This document shows, piece by piece, positions 46,726 through 55,431 of a stretch of 64,000 nt of DNA; the first letter of the stretch is position 1; each line of letters starts with the position of its first letter. The notes beneath the pieces were generated by a model that worked only from the letters and a program-made list of their open reading frames with translations, did no database searches and was not told the DNA's origin. Where the stretch lies: the NCBI GenBank assembly GCA_003225295.1, contig QHYZ01000064.1, forward strand, positions 1 through 64,000, read 5' to 3'. Both the position numbers and the translations under genes were made by a program. Source of the stretch: Acidobacteriota bacterium (GTDB lineage Bacteria; Acidobacteriota; Terriglobia; Acidiferrales; UBA7541).

Positions 46726-47253
46726 GTGAAGAACAAGAACAAGCGGATCACTAAAAAGAAAAGCACCGGGGCAAATCACGATCAGGCGTTGCGCGAGCAG
46801 CTCGTCGCTCTCCTGAAAGGCGGCGGGGCGCACGTGCACTTCATGGATGCGCTGGATGGTTTTCCCGAAGCGAAACGAGGAACCTTCGTCGAAGGCCTGG
46901 CGCATACAGGATGGCAGTTAATTGAGCACGTGCGCATAGCGCAGTGGGACATTGTGGAATTCAGCCGCGACGCCAAGCACGTCTCGCCTGGATTTCCCGA
47001 GGGCTACTGGCCGAAGACGCCCGTACCGCCGGACCAAGCCGCCTGGCAAAAGAGCGTCGAAGCATTCCAGCAGGATCTTGAGGAAATGATCAAACTGGTG
47101 AACAATCCGAAAACGGACTTGTACATGGTGATTCCGCACGGAGATGGGCAGACGATTTTGCGCCAGGCGCTGCTGCTGGCCGATCACAACGCCTATCACC
47201 TGGGCCAGCTGATCGATCTGCGGCGTGCGCTGGGTGCCTGGCCGGAGTCGTGA
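46726..47253 (+). CDS. DinB-like protein
   Basis: 175 residues. The four-helix DinB/YfiT bundle is suggested by a metal-binding His triad: His in LIEHVRIAQWDIVEF and two in LLADHNAYHLGQLIDLRR. These proteins bind a divalent metal; some are thiol-dependent transferases, but most lack a known function. The N-terminal 15 residues are very basic (KNKNKRITKKK). Start GTG 46726 with AGGAAA upstream, 8 bp after the decayed methyltransferase. Confidence 0.85.
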   Translation: MKNKNKRITKKKSTGANHDQALREQLVALLKGGGAHVHFMDALDGFPEAKRGTFVEGLAHTGWQLIEHVRIAQWDIVEFSRDAKHVSPGFPEGYWPKTPVPPDQAAWQKSVEAFQQDLEEMIKLVNNPKTDLYMVIPHGDGQTILRQALLLADHNAYHLGQLIDLRRALGAWPES

Positions 47254-47299
47254 GCAGCTGGTGAATCCCGCGTGCGGTTTGCGAAAGCGGAAACTAGGG

Positions 47300-47767
47300 T
47301 CAGTAAGACGTTTTGTTTTCCTGTTGCTTCCATGCCGAGAAAATAGCGAGGGAATCGTCGCGTAGAAGCTGCGTCATCGGAATGCGCCGCCCGGCGGGTG
47401 CGATATTCAGCTCATCATAGATGAAAGCGTCATCGAAACCGGCGTCCGCGGCGTCGGCAGCCGTTGCGGCGTAGAAAATTCGTGCGGGGCGAGCCCAGTA
47501 AATCGCGCCAAGGCACATCGGGCAAGGTTCGCAGGTGGTATAGAGTTCGCAGCCGCTGAGTTGAAAATCAGCGAGAACGCGGCAGGCCTCGCGGATGGCC
47601 ACGATTTCCGCATGCGCAGTTGGATCGTTCGTGCCAGTGACGCGGTTCGTGCCTTCAGCAATGATGCGGTCTTGTTTTACGATCACGGCAGCGAACGGCC
47701 CGCCGCTCGCCGTGCGAACGTTCTCGAGCGCCAGCGCGATGGCGCGCCTCATGAAGTCTCTCGACAT
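47300..47767 (-). CDS. guanine-deaminase-like nucleoside deaminase
   Basis: About 155 residues of the cytidine/deoxycytidylate deaminase fold. Zinc ligands are His and catalytic Glu in PTAHAEIVAIREA and the Cys pair in CEPCPMCLGAIYWA. The sequence AAVIVKQDRIIAEGTNRVTGTNDPTAHAE and the C-terminal FDDAFIYDEL match the bacterial guanine deaminase branch rather than TadA. It would convert guanine to xanthine. ATG 47767 (MSRDFMRRAI) is chosen over an upstream TTG. It is divergent from the molybdenum hydroxylase gene. Confidence 0.88.
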   Translation of the reverse strand: MSRDFMRRAIALALENVRTASGGPFAAVIVKQDRIIAEGTNRVTGTNDPTAHAEIVAIREACRVLADFQLSGCELYTTCEPCPMCLGAIYWARPARIFYAATAADAADAGFDDAFIYDELNIAPAGRRIPMTQLLRDDSLAIFSAWKQQENKTSY

Positions 47768-47973
47768 GCCCTGTTGTACCGCCGTGTTTAGAGAATGTAC
47801 TGTCCGGTCCAAAACCGCAATGCGCCACTTTTCCCGCTTCGCCTAACCCCCGACCCAGAGGCGCGGCATGCTTCGCGGCCGCCGGGCTTGCAAGAAAACG
47901 GATTGGCGGTAGGATGGAGCCTGGTATTACCTGATTTTGCAGCCATTTTCGTCCGGTGGCGGAGCGAGGGCGC

Positions 47974-50271
47974 ATGATTCATATCGACAATATTTCGAGC
48001 AGCGATCGTGAAACAGGCAGTGACCGGCGCGGATTCCTCAAAGGCATGCTCGGAGCGGGCGCATTTGTATTGAGCATTGGCCTGATGCCGGAGCAGCTGT
48101 TGGCTCGATCCGCAGATGCCAGCGCCTCGGATGGCATGACCAAGGCGCCCTTGAGGCCGAACGTGTATCTGGCGATCGATACGGATGGAACCGCGTACAT
48201 CATCGCGCACCGCTCGGAGATGGGAAGCGGAAGCCGGACGGCGCTGCCGCGCATCGTGGCGGACGAGCTGGATGCGGACTGGGCACGCGTGAAGCTCGTG
48301 CAGGCCACCGGTGACGAAAAATACGGCGATCAGGATACCGATGGATCGCATTCGGTGCGGAGTTTCTTCGACGTCTTGCGGGAGTCCGGTGCAACCGCGC
48401 GGCTGATGCTGATAAGAGCCGCGGCGGCCGAGTGGAGTGTACCGGCCGCGGAATGCACAACAAGTCCGCACACCGTAGTGCACAAACCGTCAGGGAAAAA
48501 ACTGGGTTACGGAGAGCTCGCGGCGGCGGCGGCGAAATTGGAGGTCCCGAAAAAGGAAGACGTAAAGCTGAAGCCACGAAACGAGTGGAGATACATCGGC
48601 AAAGGTACGACGAGCTACGACCTCAAGGACATGTGCACCGGTAAAGCCGTGTACGGGCAGGATACGCACATGGAAGGAATGCTGTATGCGAGCGTGGCGC
48701 ACCCCCCGGTCTTCGGCAGCAGTGTGAAGTCCGTCGATGACCAGGCGGCGCTAGGCCTCACAGGCGTGAAGCAGACAGCGACAATCGATGCATTTAAGCC
48801 TCCCATCGGCTTTCAGGCCCTCGGCGGCGTGGCGGTGTTGGCTGACAGCACCTGGGCGGCGATCGAGGGACGGAAAAAGCTGAAGATCGAGTGGGAGAAG
48901 AGCCCGCACAGCGTTTGGAACTCGGAGGCCTACAAGAAAGAGCTGCAGGATACGGCGCGGAAAGCGGGCAAAGTGGTGCGTGAGAACGGCGACGTAGAGG
49001 CGGCCTTCGCAAATGGCGGAAAGATCGTCGAGGCGGAGTATTACACGCCGTTGCTGGCGCATGCCGCGATGGAGCCGCCGGCCGCGCTGGCGGTATACCG
49101 CGACGGTAAAGCTGAAGTATGGGCGCCCACGCAAGGCCCCCAGGGCGCGCGGGATGCCATCGCGCAAGCGCTGGGATTGAAGAAGGAAGATGTGACCGTT
49201 CATGTGACGCTGCTCGGCGGCGGATTTGGCCGGAAGTCGTTTCCCGACTTTGCGGTGGAAGCGGCAGTGCTCTCGAAGAAAACGGGAAGACCCGTGAAAG
49301 TGGTCTGGAGCCGGGAAGACGATATCAAGTTCGATGCCTACCACTCCGTGGCGGCGATGTATATGAAGGCAGCGCTGGGACCCGATGGAAGGCCCACGGC
49401 ATGGTTGCAAAGGACCGTGTTTCCGCCCATCGGATCGACATTCGACGCCAGTGCAAATTATTCCGCGCCGGACGAACTTGGGCTCGGTTTCACGGATGTC
49501 CCGTTCGCCGTGGCCAGCTTTCGCGCGGAAAACGGACCGGCGACCGCCCATGCGCGGATCGGTTGGTTCCGGTCGGTGGCCAACATCTATCATGCGTTCG
49601 GAATTCATTCGTTTGCGGATGAACTGGCGCATGCGGCCGCAAGAGATCCGCTCGAATACCTCCTGCAACTGCTCGGACCAGATCGCGTCGTGCCAAGAAC
49701 TGAGCTTCCCAAAGAATTTCCGAATTACGGCGCGGCGTACGAGCAGTATCCCATCGATAGCTCGAGATTTCGCCGCGTGCTGACGCTGGCTGCGGAGAAG
49801 GCCGGCTGGGGAAGAGAGAAGCCGGGTAACGGATACGGGATCGGTCTGGCGATGCACCGCAGCTTCCTGACCTATGTGGCGACGGTAGTGCAAGTGCAGG
49901 TGGATGATGCGGGCCATGTGCACATCAAGCGTGTGGATACGGCCGTGGATGCGGGTACCGTCGTGAATCCGGAGATGGTGCGCCAGCAGTTTGAGGGCGC
50001 GGCGGTTATGGGAACGAGCTTGGCTCTTTACGGCGAGATCACGGCGACGAACGGCGCCGTTGACCAATCCAATTTCGATACCTTCCAGATGGCACGGATG
50101 AACAATGCGCCGCGGGAAACCAACATCTACATCGTGCCGAGCGATGCGCCGCCGGCTGGAATTGGTGAACCCGGGCTGCCGCCGTTTGCCCCCGCGCTAT
50201 GCAACGCGATTTTTGCCGCCACCGGAAAACGCGTCCGGGAATTGCCTCTTTCCAGGGCGGGCCTGGCCTAG
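47974..50271 (+). CDS. molybdenum hydroxylase large subunit (IorB / xanthine dehydrogenase family)
   Basis: About 765 residues, exported by the Tat route: [22 protein letters not shown] is a twin-arginine signal. It has the layout of single-chain IorB-like aldehyde or isoquinoline oxidoreductase subunits: an a/b hammerhead region with [10 protein letters not shown], the molybdopterin loop [14 protein letters not shown], and the catalytic Glu near the end in [18 protein letters not shown]. Such proteins need a partner [2Fe-2S] subunit, but none is encoded next to it. The substrate is unknown. ATG 47974 with GCGAGGG upstream; an ATG further upstream is possible. Confidence 0.9.
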   Translation: MIHIDNISSSDRETGSDRRGFLKGMLGAGAFVLSIGLMPEQLLARSADASASDGMTKAPLRPNVYLAIDTDGTAYIIAHRSEMGSGSRTALPRIVADELDADWARVKLVQATGDEKYGDQDTDGSHSVRSFFDVLRESGATARLMLIRAAAAEWSVPAAECTTSPHTVVHKPSGKKLGYGELAAAAAKLEVPKKEDVKLKPRNEWRYIGKGTTSYDLKDMCTGKAVYGQDTHMEGMLYASVAHPPVFGSSVKSVDDQAALGLTGVKQTATIDAFKPPIGFQALGGVAVLADSTWAAIEGRKKLKIEWEKSPHSVWNSEAYKKELQDTARKAGKVVRENGDVEAAFANGGKIVEAEYYTPLLAHAAMEPPAALAVYRDGKAEVWAPTQGPQGARDAIAQALGLKKEDVTVHVTLLGGGFGRKSFPDFAVEAAVLSKKTGRPVKVVWSREDDIKFDAYHSVAAMYMKAALGPDGRPTAWLQRTVFPPIGSTFDASANYSAPDELGLGFTDVPFAVASFRAENGPATAHARIGWFRSVANIYHAFGIHSFADELAHAAARDPLEYLLQLLGPDRVVPRTELPKEFPNYGAAYEQYPIDSSRFRRVLTLAAEKAGWGREKPGNGYGIGLAMHRSFLTYVATVVQVQVDDAGHVHIKRVDTAVDAGTVVNPEMVRQQFEGAAVMGTSLALYGEITATNGAVDQSNFDTFQMARMNNAPRETNIYIVPSDAPPAGIGEPGLPPFAPALCNAIFAATGKRVRELPLSRAGLA

Positions 50272-50323
50272 AGCATCTCGCGAAGAAACCGTTTGTTGCG
50301 GCGGTGGGAGTTTTCAAGACGGA

Positions 50324-51400
50324 TCAAGAGACTCGGGACGAGCCCGGAGCGGTAGCCGTACTCGCGCGCACAACCAAACTCGGCTCAACAATGATTTCCT
50401 TTGGATAGGGCGCATTGGGGGGCGCCGTGATGCGCTGCAGCAGTGTCTCTGCCGCGATCACGCCCATTTCCCGCAAGGGCTGCCGAACGGTTGTTAGCGC
50501 TGGATTTTGAAAAGCGGCACTCTGAATGTCGTCGAAACCCACAACGGACACATCCTGGGGAACGCGGCGGCCGGCTTCACGCAGCGCCTGGACGGCGCCG
50601 ATCGCCGAAATATCATTGAACGCAAAGAGACCGGTGAAGAGTTCACCCGAGGCGAGAAGTTTCTTAGTGACCTGATATCCGAGCTCCGGTGAGGAAGATT
50701 CCCCTTCCAGCTGGACAACCAGGCGGTCTTTGATCTGAATGCCCAGGACTTCCGCCGCGCCCCGGACGGAGTCCCAGCGCACCGCAGTATCGGAGCTGAA
50801 TTCCTGCCCCTTGATGAAGGCCATGTTGCGATGCCCAAGCGCTGTGAGATGCTCCAGCGCGAGCGAAGCGGCCTGAGAGTGATTGAGAACAATATTTGTC
50901 ACTCCGGGGACATCGCGGTGGCCTGAGACCGCCACGAGCGGAACCTGGACACCCTCGGTAAAAGCGGTATCAACTGCTATCAGACCCTCCACCGCCCGCT
51001 GCTGCAGCAGAAGCGGATACTCTTCGATGAGCTCGCTGCGATGCCGGTGGCTCACCACAAAGTAGAAGTAGCCCTCCTCGAGCAGATGATCCTCAATCCC
51101 CGACATGACCAGGGCCGCGTACCCCTCGCTGATTTCCGGCACCACCACGCCGATGGTGTAGCTGCGCTGCTGACGAAGTGACCTGGCAAGCTGATTCGGT
51201 CGGTAATTCAGTTCGCGGGCGGCCTGACGGATCAAGTCCTGGGTGCGCTGGGGAATGGATTTTGCAGCCGGAGACCGGTTAATGACCAGAGAGACGGCTG
51301 CCTGTGAAAGCCCCAAGTGTTCGGCGAGCGACCTCAAACTGACGCTTTGTCTTGCGGGTTTTCGCGCGTGCGGGGCGGGGCCTGATTTGGAGCGCAGCAT
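50324..51400 (-). CDS. LacI family transcriptional regulator
   Basis: About 358 residues. The N-terminal helix-turn-helix VSLRSLAEHLGLSQAAVSLVINRSPAA and hinge helix (NYRPNQLARSLRQQRSYTIGVVVP) are followed by a periplasmic-binding-like effector domain (about 85-345). It is likely a repressor that responds to a sugar. It is divergent from the GH3 gene, and a LacI-type palindrome lies in the shared region at 51510-51523. A second copy lies upstream of the receptor at 57939-61436. Start ATG 51400 is a best guess; no clear ribosome site, and an ATG at 51460 is in frame. Confidence 0.92.
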   Translation of the reverse strand: MLRSKSGPAPHARKPARQSVSLRSLAEHLGLSQAAVSLVINRSPAAKSIPQRTQDLIRQAARELNYRPNQLARSLRQQRSYTIGVVVPEISEGYAALVMSGIEDHLLEEGYFYFVVSHRHRSELIEEYPLLLQQRAVEGLIAVDTAFTEGVQVPLVAVSGHRDVPGVTNIVLNHSQAASLALEHLTALGHRNMAFIKGQEFSSDTAVRWDSVRGAAEVLGIQIKDRLVVQLEGESSSPELGYQVTKKLLASGELFTGLFAFNDISAIGAVQALREAGRRVPQDVSVVGFDDIQSAAFQNPALTTVRQPLREMGVIAAETLLQRITAPPNAPYPKEIIVEPSLVVRASTATAPGSSRVS

Positions 51401-51497
51401 AGTGGGGTGTCCGGTGCGGTAGTTTCGCACATCGCACCGCAGCGGGACAAGCCCTACCATCGGGTCGCCAGCCGGCGTGACGCGCTATGCTACCTCC

Positions 51498-51526
51498 TTG
51501 AACTATCCGCTAAATCGGTTTAGTAT
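51498..51526 (+). promoter_or_regulatory. predicted promoter of GH3-GH144 operon
   Basis: -35 TTGAAC (51498-51503), 17-bp spacer, -10 TAGTAT (51521-51526), each with 4 of 6 matches to consensus. The LacI-type operator lies across the spacer and the first half of the -10, the classical position for steric repression. Confidence 0.5.
51510..51523. promoter_or_regulatory. LacI-type operator (site 1)
   Basis: CTAAATCGGTTTAG has perfect CTAAA/TTTAG arms and a central CG step, the hallmark of LacI-family sites. It sits in the divergent region between the LacI gene and the GH3 gene, overlapping the predicted promoter. Confidence 0.7.
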
Positions 51527-51727
51527 GCTCTTTTCAAACCCGAGCCGAAGTCCCTTGGCGCATCGGCGCCGGTCTGGATTCTAGAGGGTTAGCGATGCTT
51601 GTCTCGGTCTGAATCTTGGCCATGGGCAGTTGACCTGAGGCCTAGAGCGGACCGGCTTGTCGGCCGCCGAGGACCTCGGAACGCGGTTCGTTCCGGGATC
51701 CGACAGAATCACCGGAGTTTTTCAAAC

Positions 51728-54079
51728 GTGACTTCGCTGCCGCATCGTTCCGCAATCGTCGCGCTTGTACTCACATTCAGCCAAGCGGCGCTGGCGCAAA
51801 CGAAATCTTCTCCTTTCGTCGCGCGAGAGACGCATGTCCGTGCCAGCTTATCCGACCCAAGTTCCGAAAAAAAAGTGGAAGCCCTTCTTCGAAAGATGAT
51901 GCTCGAGGAAAAAGTTGGGCAGTTAGTCCAATACTCCGCCGGACAGCCGACCGGGCCTGGCACCGGTCGCACGGATTATGAGGACATGATCCGGAAGGGG
52001 GAAGTCGGGGCGCTATTTAACATTACTAGGGCGCGCCAAGTAAATGTCTTCCAACGCATCGCCGTAGAGCAATCCCGATTGCACATTCCTCTTCTTTTTG
52101 GCCTGGACGTGATTCACGGATTTCGAACGGAGTTCCCCATCCCCTTGGGTCTGGCCTCCAGCTGGGATCCGGAATTGGTGGAACGAACGGCGCGTATAGC
52201 GGCACGTGAAACATCCGCCAGCGGAGTTCGCTGGACATTTTCACCAATGGTTGACATCGCAAGAGACGCACGCTGGGGAAGAATCGCCGAAGGATCTGGT
52301 GAAGACCCTTATCTTGGGGCGGCCCTGGCCCGGGCTTATGTGCGCGGTTATCAGGGAGAGCGGCTGGATGCGGCTGACAGTATCGCGGCGTGCCCCAAGC
52401 ACTATGTGGGCTACGGCGCCGCGGAAGGCGGCCGTGATTACAATGCAGTGGAACTTTCCGAACACACTTTGCGGCAATTTTATTTGCCGCCATTCGAAGC
52501 CGCAGTCGATGCCGGCGCTGCCACCCTCATGAGCGCGTTTAATTCGCTGAATGGGATACCCACCTCCGCAAATCCTTTCACCCTGAAACAGATTTTGCGG
52601 AAGGAGTGGGGATTCCAGGGACTGGTGGATAGCGATTGGACCTCGGTCGCCGAACTCATGGCACACGGAATCGCCAATGATGGTGCGACGGCCGCACGCA
52701 AGGCCTTTCTCGGCGGTGTTGATATGGACATGGCCAGCAGTCTCTACCACGAAAATCTCGCGCAACTGGTGCGCTCCGGGGAAGTTCCGGAGGCCGCCGT
52801 GGACGAGGCCGTGCGGCGCGTGCTGCGCGTGAAATTCGGGCTGGGTCTGTTCGAACATCCCTATGCAGACGAGACCCGCGAAGCGGGGGCGATGGTTCAA
52901 CCCGAGAGTCTGGCTTTGGCGCGCACCGCTGCTGAAAGGTCCTTCGTGCTGCTGAAGAATGCGCGCTTCCCGGGGGAAACGCCTGTTTTGCCGCTCTCGG
53001 CCGACGCGAAAACCATTGCTCTGATCGGCCCGCTGTCTGACGATCCCCGCGACATGCTGGGTTGCTGGTCCGGGCAAGCGCGGCCCGAAGACGTCATCAC
53101 TTTGCGTTCTGCGCTCACGCAAAAACTTGGGGCGGAACGCGTTCGTTATGCAAAAGGGGCGGAGATCATCGGCGGATCGGCTGAGCAAATAGCAGAGGCG
53201 GTCAAAGCTGCGGAGCAATCCGATACCGTGATTCTGGCCTTAGGAGAAAGCGCCCCAGAGATGACGGGTGAAGCGGCGTCGCGCGCGCATCTCGGCCTGC
53301 CGGGACAGCAACAGCAACTTCTGGAGCAAGTCGTCCGAACCGGGAAGCCTGTCGTTCTGGTGCTGTTCAGTGGGCGGCCGCTGACACTTCCATGGGCGTT
53401 TGAACGGGTGCCCGCGGTTCTGGCCGCGTGGTTTCCGGGCGTCCAGGCCGGGCCCGCCCTGGTGCGCACAATTTTTGGCGACGCAAATCCAGTCGGGAGG
53501 CTGGTGGTGAGCTGGCCGCGAAGCGTTGGACAAGAGCCTCTGTACTACGACGCCCTGAGTACGGGGCGCCCGCCGGGTCAAAGCGACTTAACGCATCCCC
53601 CGAAGAATGGCACCGACAAATTCGTCTCGCGTTACATCGACGAGCAGAACACCCCGCAGTTCCCTTTCGGCTACGGGCTATCGTATTCCAGCTATCGCTA
53701 CGGGGACCTCAAGCTCGACAAGCCCCAGCTGAGCGCGAAGGCGCTGAATGAACAACTGAGCGAGCGAGCCGCAAGGACAGTTATGAGCGTCAACTCTGAG
53801 ATTACCAACACGGGAACACGAGCGGGGGAGGAAACCATCCAGCTTTACTTGCGGTTCGAAGGAACTAGCATCGCGCAGCCGGTCCGGGCGCTCTGTGGTT
53901 TCCAGCGTATTGCGCTTGCTCCCGGTGAAACGAAAAAAGTGACGTTCAATCTCGGGCCCGAAGCGTTTGCCATCTGGAACGATCAAAACAAGTTCGCCGC
54001 CGAGCCGGCGCGCATCACGCTGTGGGCAAGTCCGGACTCCAGTAGTGGTTCCGAAGCCACACTCCAAATCACAAAATAG
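51728..54079 (+). CDS. GH3 family beta-glucosidase (BglX-like)
   Basis: About 783 residues with a signal peptide (SAIVALVLTFSQAALAQ), so periplasmic. Domain order: a TIM barrel with the nucleophile Asp in GFQGLVDSDWTSVAEL, an alpha/beta sandwich with the acid/base Glu region LGESAPEMTGEAASR, and a C-terminal fibronectin-III-like domain (about 690-783). It removes beta-linked glucose from oligosaccharide ends; beta-1,2 or beta-1,3/1,4 linkage cannot be fixed by eye. The start is GTG 51728 with GGAG ten bases upstream; an upstream TTG frame gives no signal peptide. The GH144-like gene follows after 14 bp. Confidence 0.93.
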   Translation: MTSLPHRSAIVALVLTFSQAALAQTKSSPFVARETHVRASLSDPSSEKKVEALLRKMMLEEKVGQLVQYSAGQPTGPGTGRTDYEDMIRKGEVGALFNITRARQVNVFQRIAVEQSRLHIPLLFGLDVIHGFRTEFPIPLGLASSWDPELVERTARIAARETSASGVRWTFSPMVDIARDARWGRIAEGSGEDPYLGAALARAYVRGYQGERLDAADSIAACPKHYVGYGAAEGGRDYNAVELSEHTLRQFYLPPFEAAVDAGAATLMSAFNSLNGIPTSANPFTLKQILRKEWGFQGLVDSDWTSVAELMAHGIANDGATAARKAFLGGVDMDMASSLYHENLAQLVRSGEVPEAAVDEAVRRVLRVKFGLGLFEHPYADETREAGAMVQPESLALARTAAERSFVLLKNARFPGETPVLPLSADAKTIALIGPLSDDPRDMLGCWSGQARPEDVITLRSALTQKLGAERVRYAKGAEIIGGSAEQIAEAVKAAEQSDTVILALGESAPEMTGEAASRAHLGLPGQQQQLLEQVVRTGKPVVLVLFSGRPLTLPWAFERVPAVLAAWFPGVQAGPALVRTIFGDANPVGRLVVSWPRSVGQEPLYYDALSTGRPPGQSDLTHPPKNGTDKFVSRYIDEQNTPQFPFGYGLSYSSYRYGDLKLDKPQLSAKALNEQLSERAARTVMSVNSEITNTGTRAGEETIQLYLRFEGTSIAQPVRALCGFQRIALAPGETKKVTFNLGPEAFAIWNDQNKFAAEPARITLWASPDSSSGSEATLQITK

Positions 54080-54093
54080 GCAAGGATTCGCAA

Positions 54094-55416
54094 ATGATTG
54101 GCGAGCGCTCCCTTTCCCGAAGAGAAGTCATAAAGATTTGCGGAATCGGTTTGCTGGCCCGACCGCTCGTAACGCTGGCTGGTTGTGGGAAGCAAACGCG
54201 GCGAGCTTTCCTGGAGCCAAAAGGCGCGCCTTACGAAGGAACGGACGCCCAACTCCTGGACGAAATTCAGCGTGCGACTTTCCAATTCTTCTGGGATGAA
54301 GCAAGCCAGAAAACCGGACAGGTGAAGGATCGCGCTCTGGCCAATGGCAACGATTCACGGATGATGTCCAGCATCGCCGCCACGGGATTCGGCCTGACCA
54401 GCCTGTGCATTGGCGACCAGCGTGGTTATGGCAAGTCTCCTGAGATTGTTGAACGCGTGCAGAAGACGCTGCGATTCCTGGCCAACGATTTGCCAAACGA
54501 GCACGGGTTCTTTTTCCACTTCATTCACATGGAAACCGGCAAGCGCTGGGAGAAGTGTGAGCTGTCTTCCATCGATTCTTCTCTCTTGCTTTGTGGCGTG
54601 CTTACTGCCCGGCAATACTTTGCCGATCAGGAAATCAAAGATCTGGCGACGAAAATCTACGAGCGGATCGACTGGCCGTGGATGCTCGATGGCGCCTCGA
54701 CCCTGTCCATGGGCTGGACACCGGAATCGGGATTTTTGAACGCCCGATGGGAACACTACTGCGAATTGATGATGATTTATCTCCTGGCGGTTGGTTCGCC
54801 GACGCATCCGATCCCGGCGAGTTCATGGGATGCCTGGACGCGTCCGAGGATTCAATACCAGGGAATCGATTATATCTCCGGCAACGATCCGATATTCACG
54901 CATCAATACTCGCAAGCCTGGTTTGATTTTAGGAAGAAACGCGACGCCTACGCGGATTACTTCGAGAATTCCGTGAAGGCCACCACGGCGCACAAACTTT
55001 TTTGTATGTCCCTCGACGACAAGTTTCCGGACTACAGCGAAAGCCTATGGGGGATCAGCGCCTCGGACTATGTGAACGGATACACGGCCTGGGGCGGCCC
55101 GCCGCCGCAAGGGCCCATCGATGGAAGCATCGTGCCTTGCGCCACGGGCGGCTCTCTTCCCTTTCTTTTTGACGATTGTATGCGCGTCCTGCGGAATCTA
55201 CGCGGGCATTACCGGGAAAAGGCCTGGGTGAAATACAGCTTTGTTGATGCTTTCAATCCGCTAACTGGCTGGTATGACTCGGACGTGCTGGGAATTGACC
55301 TCGGTATCACCATGCTGATGGCGGAAAATCATCGCACTGGTCTTATCTGGAATACGTTCATGAAGAATCCCGAAGCGCAATCCGCAATGCAGAAAGTGGG
55401 ATTTCACACCGCCTAA
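54094..55416 (+). CDS. GH144-like glucanase lipoprotein (PF10091 / COG5368)
   Basis: 440 residues. The N-terminus SRREVIKICGIGLLARPLVTLAGC combines a Tat-like double Arg with a lipobox (LAGC), so it is probably anchored in a membrane. The alpha/alpha-barrel region begins LLDEIQRATFQFFWDEAS and continues with FIHMETGKRWEKCELSSIDSS, MGWTPESGFLNARWEHYCE and YTAWGGPP. This matches the glucoamylase-like family that includes GH144 endo-beta-1,2-glucanases. If so, it cuts beta-1,2-glucan and the GH3 enzyme finishes the oligomers. Linkage specificity is inference. Co-transcribed with the GH3 gene. Confidence 0.88.
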   Translation: MIGERSLSRREVIKICGIGLLARPLVTLAGCGKQTRRAFLEPKGAPYEGTDAQLLDEIQRATFQFFWDEASQKTGQVKDRALANGNDSRMMSSIAATGFGLTSLCIGDQRGYGKSPEIVERVQKTLRFLANDLPNEHGFFFHFIHMETGKRWEKCELSSIDSSLLLCGVLTARQYFADQEIKDLATKIYERIDWPWMLDGASTLSMGWTPESGFLNARWEHYCELMMIYLLAVGSPTHPIPASSWDAWTRPRIQYQGIDYISGNDPIFTHQYSQAWFDFRKKRDAYADYFENSVKATTAHKLFCMSLDDKFPDYSESLWGISASDYVNGYTAWGGPPPQGPIDGSIVPCATGGSLPFLFDDCMRVLRNLRGHYREKAWVKYSFVDAFNPLTGWYDSDVLGIDLGITMLMAENHRTGLIWNTFMKNPEAQSAMQKVGFHTA

Positions 55417-55431
55417 GCAGAACCGCCCAGG

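Noticed and set aside
48751-50067. 438-residue minus-strand frame opposite the molybdenum hydroxylase gene
   Set aside because: Arg- and His-rich shadow translation with no domain, opposite a convincing enzyme.
52241-53218. 325-residue minus-strand frame opposite the GH3 gene
   Set aside because: Shadow of the beta-glucosidase frame.
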